A DNA stretch of 64,000 bases from contig CAYWRM010000001.1 of the NCBI GenBank assembly GCA_964460905.1, positions 62,001 to 126,000 on the forward strand, written 5' to 3'. The DNA is from GCA-002708315 sp964460905. GTDB lineage: Bacteria > Bacteroidota > Bacteroidia > Bacteroidales > F082. The notes under the pieces were generated by a model. The model was not told the origin of the DNA, ran no database searches, and saw only the letters and a program-made list of their open reading frames with translations. Positions 63,912 through 64,000 of the stretch are shown piece by piece; within the stretch, counting starts at the first letter, position 1; every line of letters begins with the position of its first letter. The position numbers and the translations under genes are program-made.

Positions 63912-64000
63912 CAAACTTTTTATAAAAAGGATATTTAAGTATAAATTTCAATAATTGATTTCAAGAAACAATCATAGCAAGATATAATCGATAAAGCCAA

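Noticed and set aside
1..64000. CRISPR arrays, transposases, integrases, tRNA or rRNA genes, riboswitches
   Set aside because: I scanned the spacers and found no regularly spaced repeats, no cloverleaf or GGTTCGA arm, and no known riboswitch core.

Overview
This is an AT-rich chromosomal segment of a member of the Bacteroidota, most likely class Bacteroidia and possibly a Marinilabiliales-like lineage; I cannot place it further without a search. The evidence is: promoter elements of the Bacteroidota type (TTG, about 20 nt, TAnnTTTG), almost no Shine-Dalgarno sequences, secreted proteins whose signal peptides end just before a Gln, an SDR-type threonine dehydrogenase next to kbl, MacB/FtsX exporters with sigma-54 and LytTR regulators, and YncE-phosphoesterase fusions. 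I see no rRNA, tRNA, CRISPR array, integrase or insertion sequence; this is mainly core chromosome with accessory patches.

Layout. 1-1575 (minus): truncated L-serine dehydratase, a GNAT acetyltransferase and a transglutaminase-like protein. 1677-10395 (minus): a secreted degradation cluster with a six-hairpin glycosidase, a YncE-propeller/phosphoesterase lipoprotein, a GH97 enzyme and an S15 peptidase. 10555-13576 (plus): a tightly packed GNAT / SDR / PAP2 operon that I interpret as a possible ceramide/sphingolipid module; then an MFS transporter. 15014-17267 (minus): acpP-fabF-rnc. 17601-18164: purN. 18268-18682: a free-standing structured RNA of about 415 nt with its own promoter and intrinsic terminator, which I could not assign to a known family and consider the most interesting item. 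18780-21009 (minus): pfkA and a TerC-family membrane protein. 21077-23841 (plus): two glycosyltransferases and a lipid-kinase-family protein. 23971-27611: divergent kbl and tdh (threonine to glycine plus acetyl-CoA), followed by a second GNAT of the same family as at 10555. 27753-33208: cysS, a DUF3850 protein, an aldo/keto reductase and two ABC exporter permeases without an ATPase.

33670-42524 (mostly plus): glycogen branching enzyme, DUF1761 protein, radA, an M20 amidohydrolase, mtnA, a Nudix hydrolase, a CbpA-type DnaJ with an overlapping unknown gene, and a small outer-membrane barrel protein. 42577-46582 (minus): tonB, thioredoxin-like gene, panC, panD, a UPF0104 membrane protein and rfaE2. 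46659-52874: an unknown small protein, a ZIP metal transporter, a large M16 peptidase, Hsp20 and a second UPF0104 protein. 52933-54577 (minus): a glutaminyl-cyclase-like M28 lipoprotein and a nitroreductase. 54611-62776: an ABC exporter (ATPase plus 820-aa permease) flanked by an NtrY/NtrC-like pair and a LytS/LytTR pair. 62834-63541: a LiaF-like membrane protein. The window ends just after a consensus promoter pointing out of it.

Cross-links: the glutaminyl cyclase-like enzyme at 52933 has its expected substrates within the same window, since all six predicted signal-peptidase-I exported proteins here would start with Gln after cleavage. The GNAT/SDR/PAP2 operon and the lipid-kinase-family gene suggest unusual membrane lipids; acpP-fabF supplies fatty acid synthesis.
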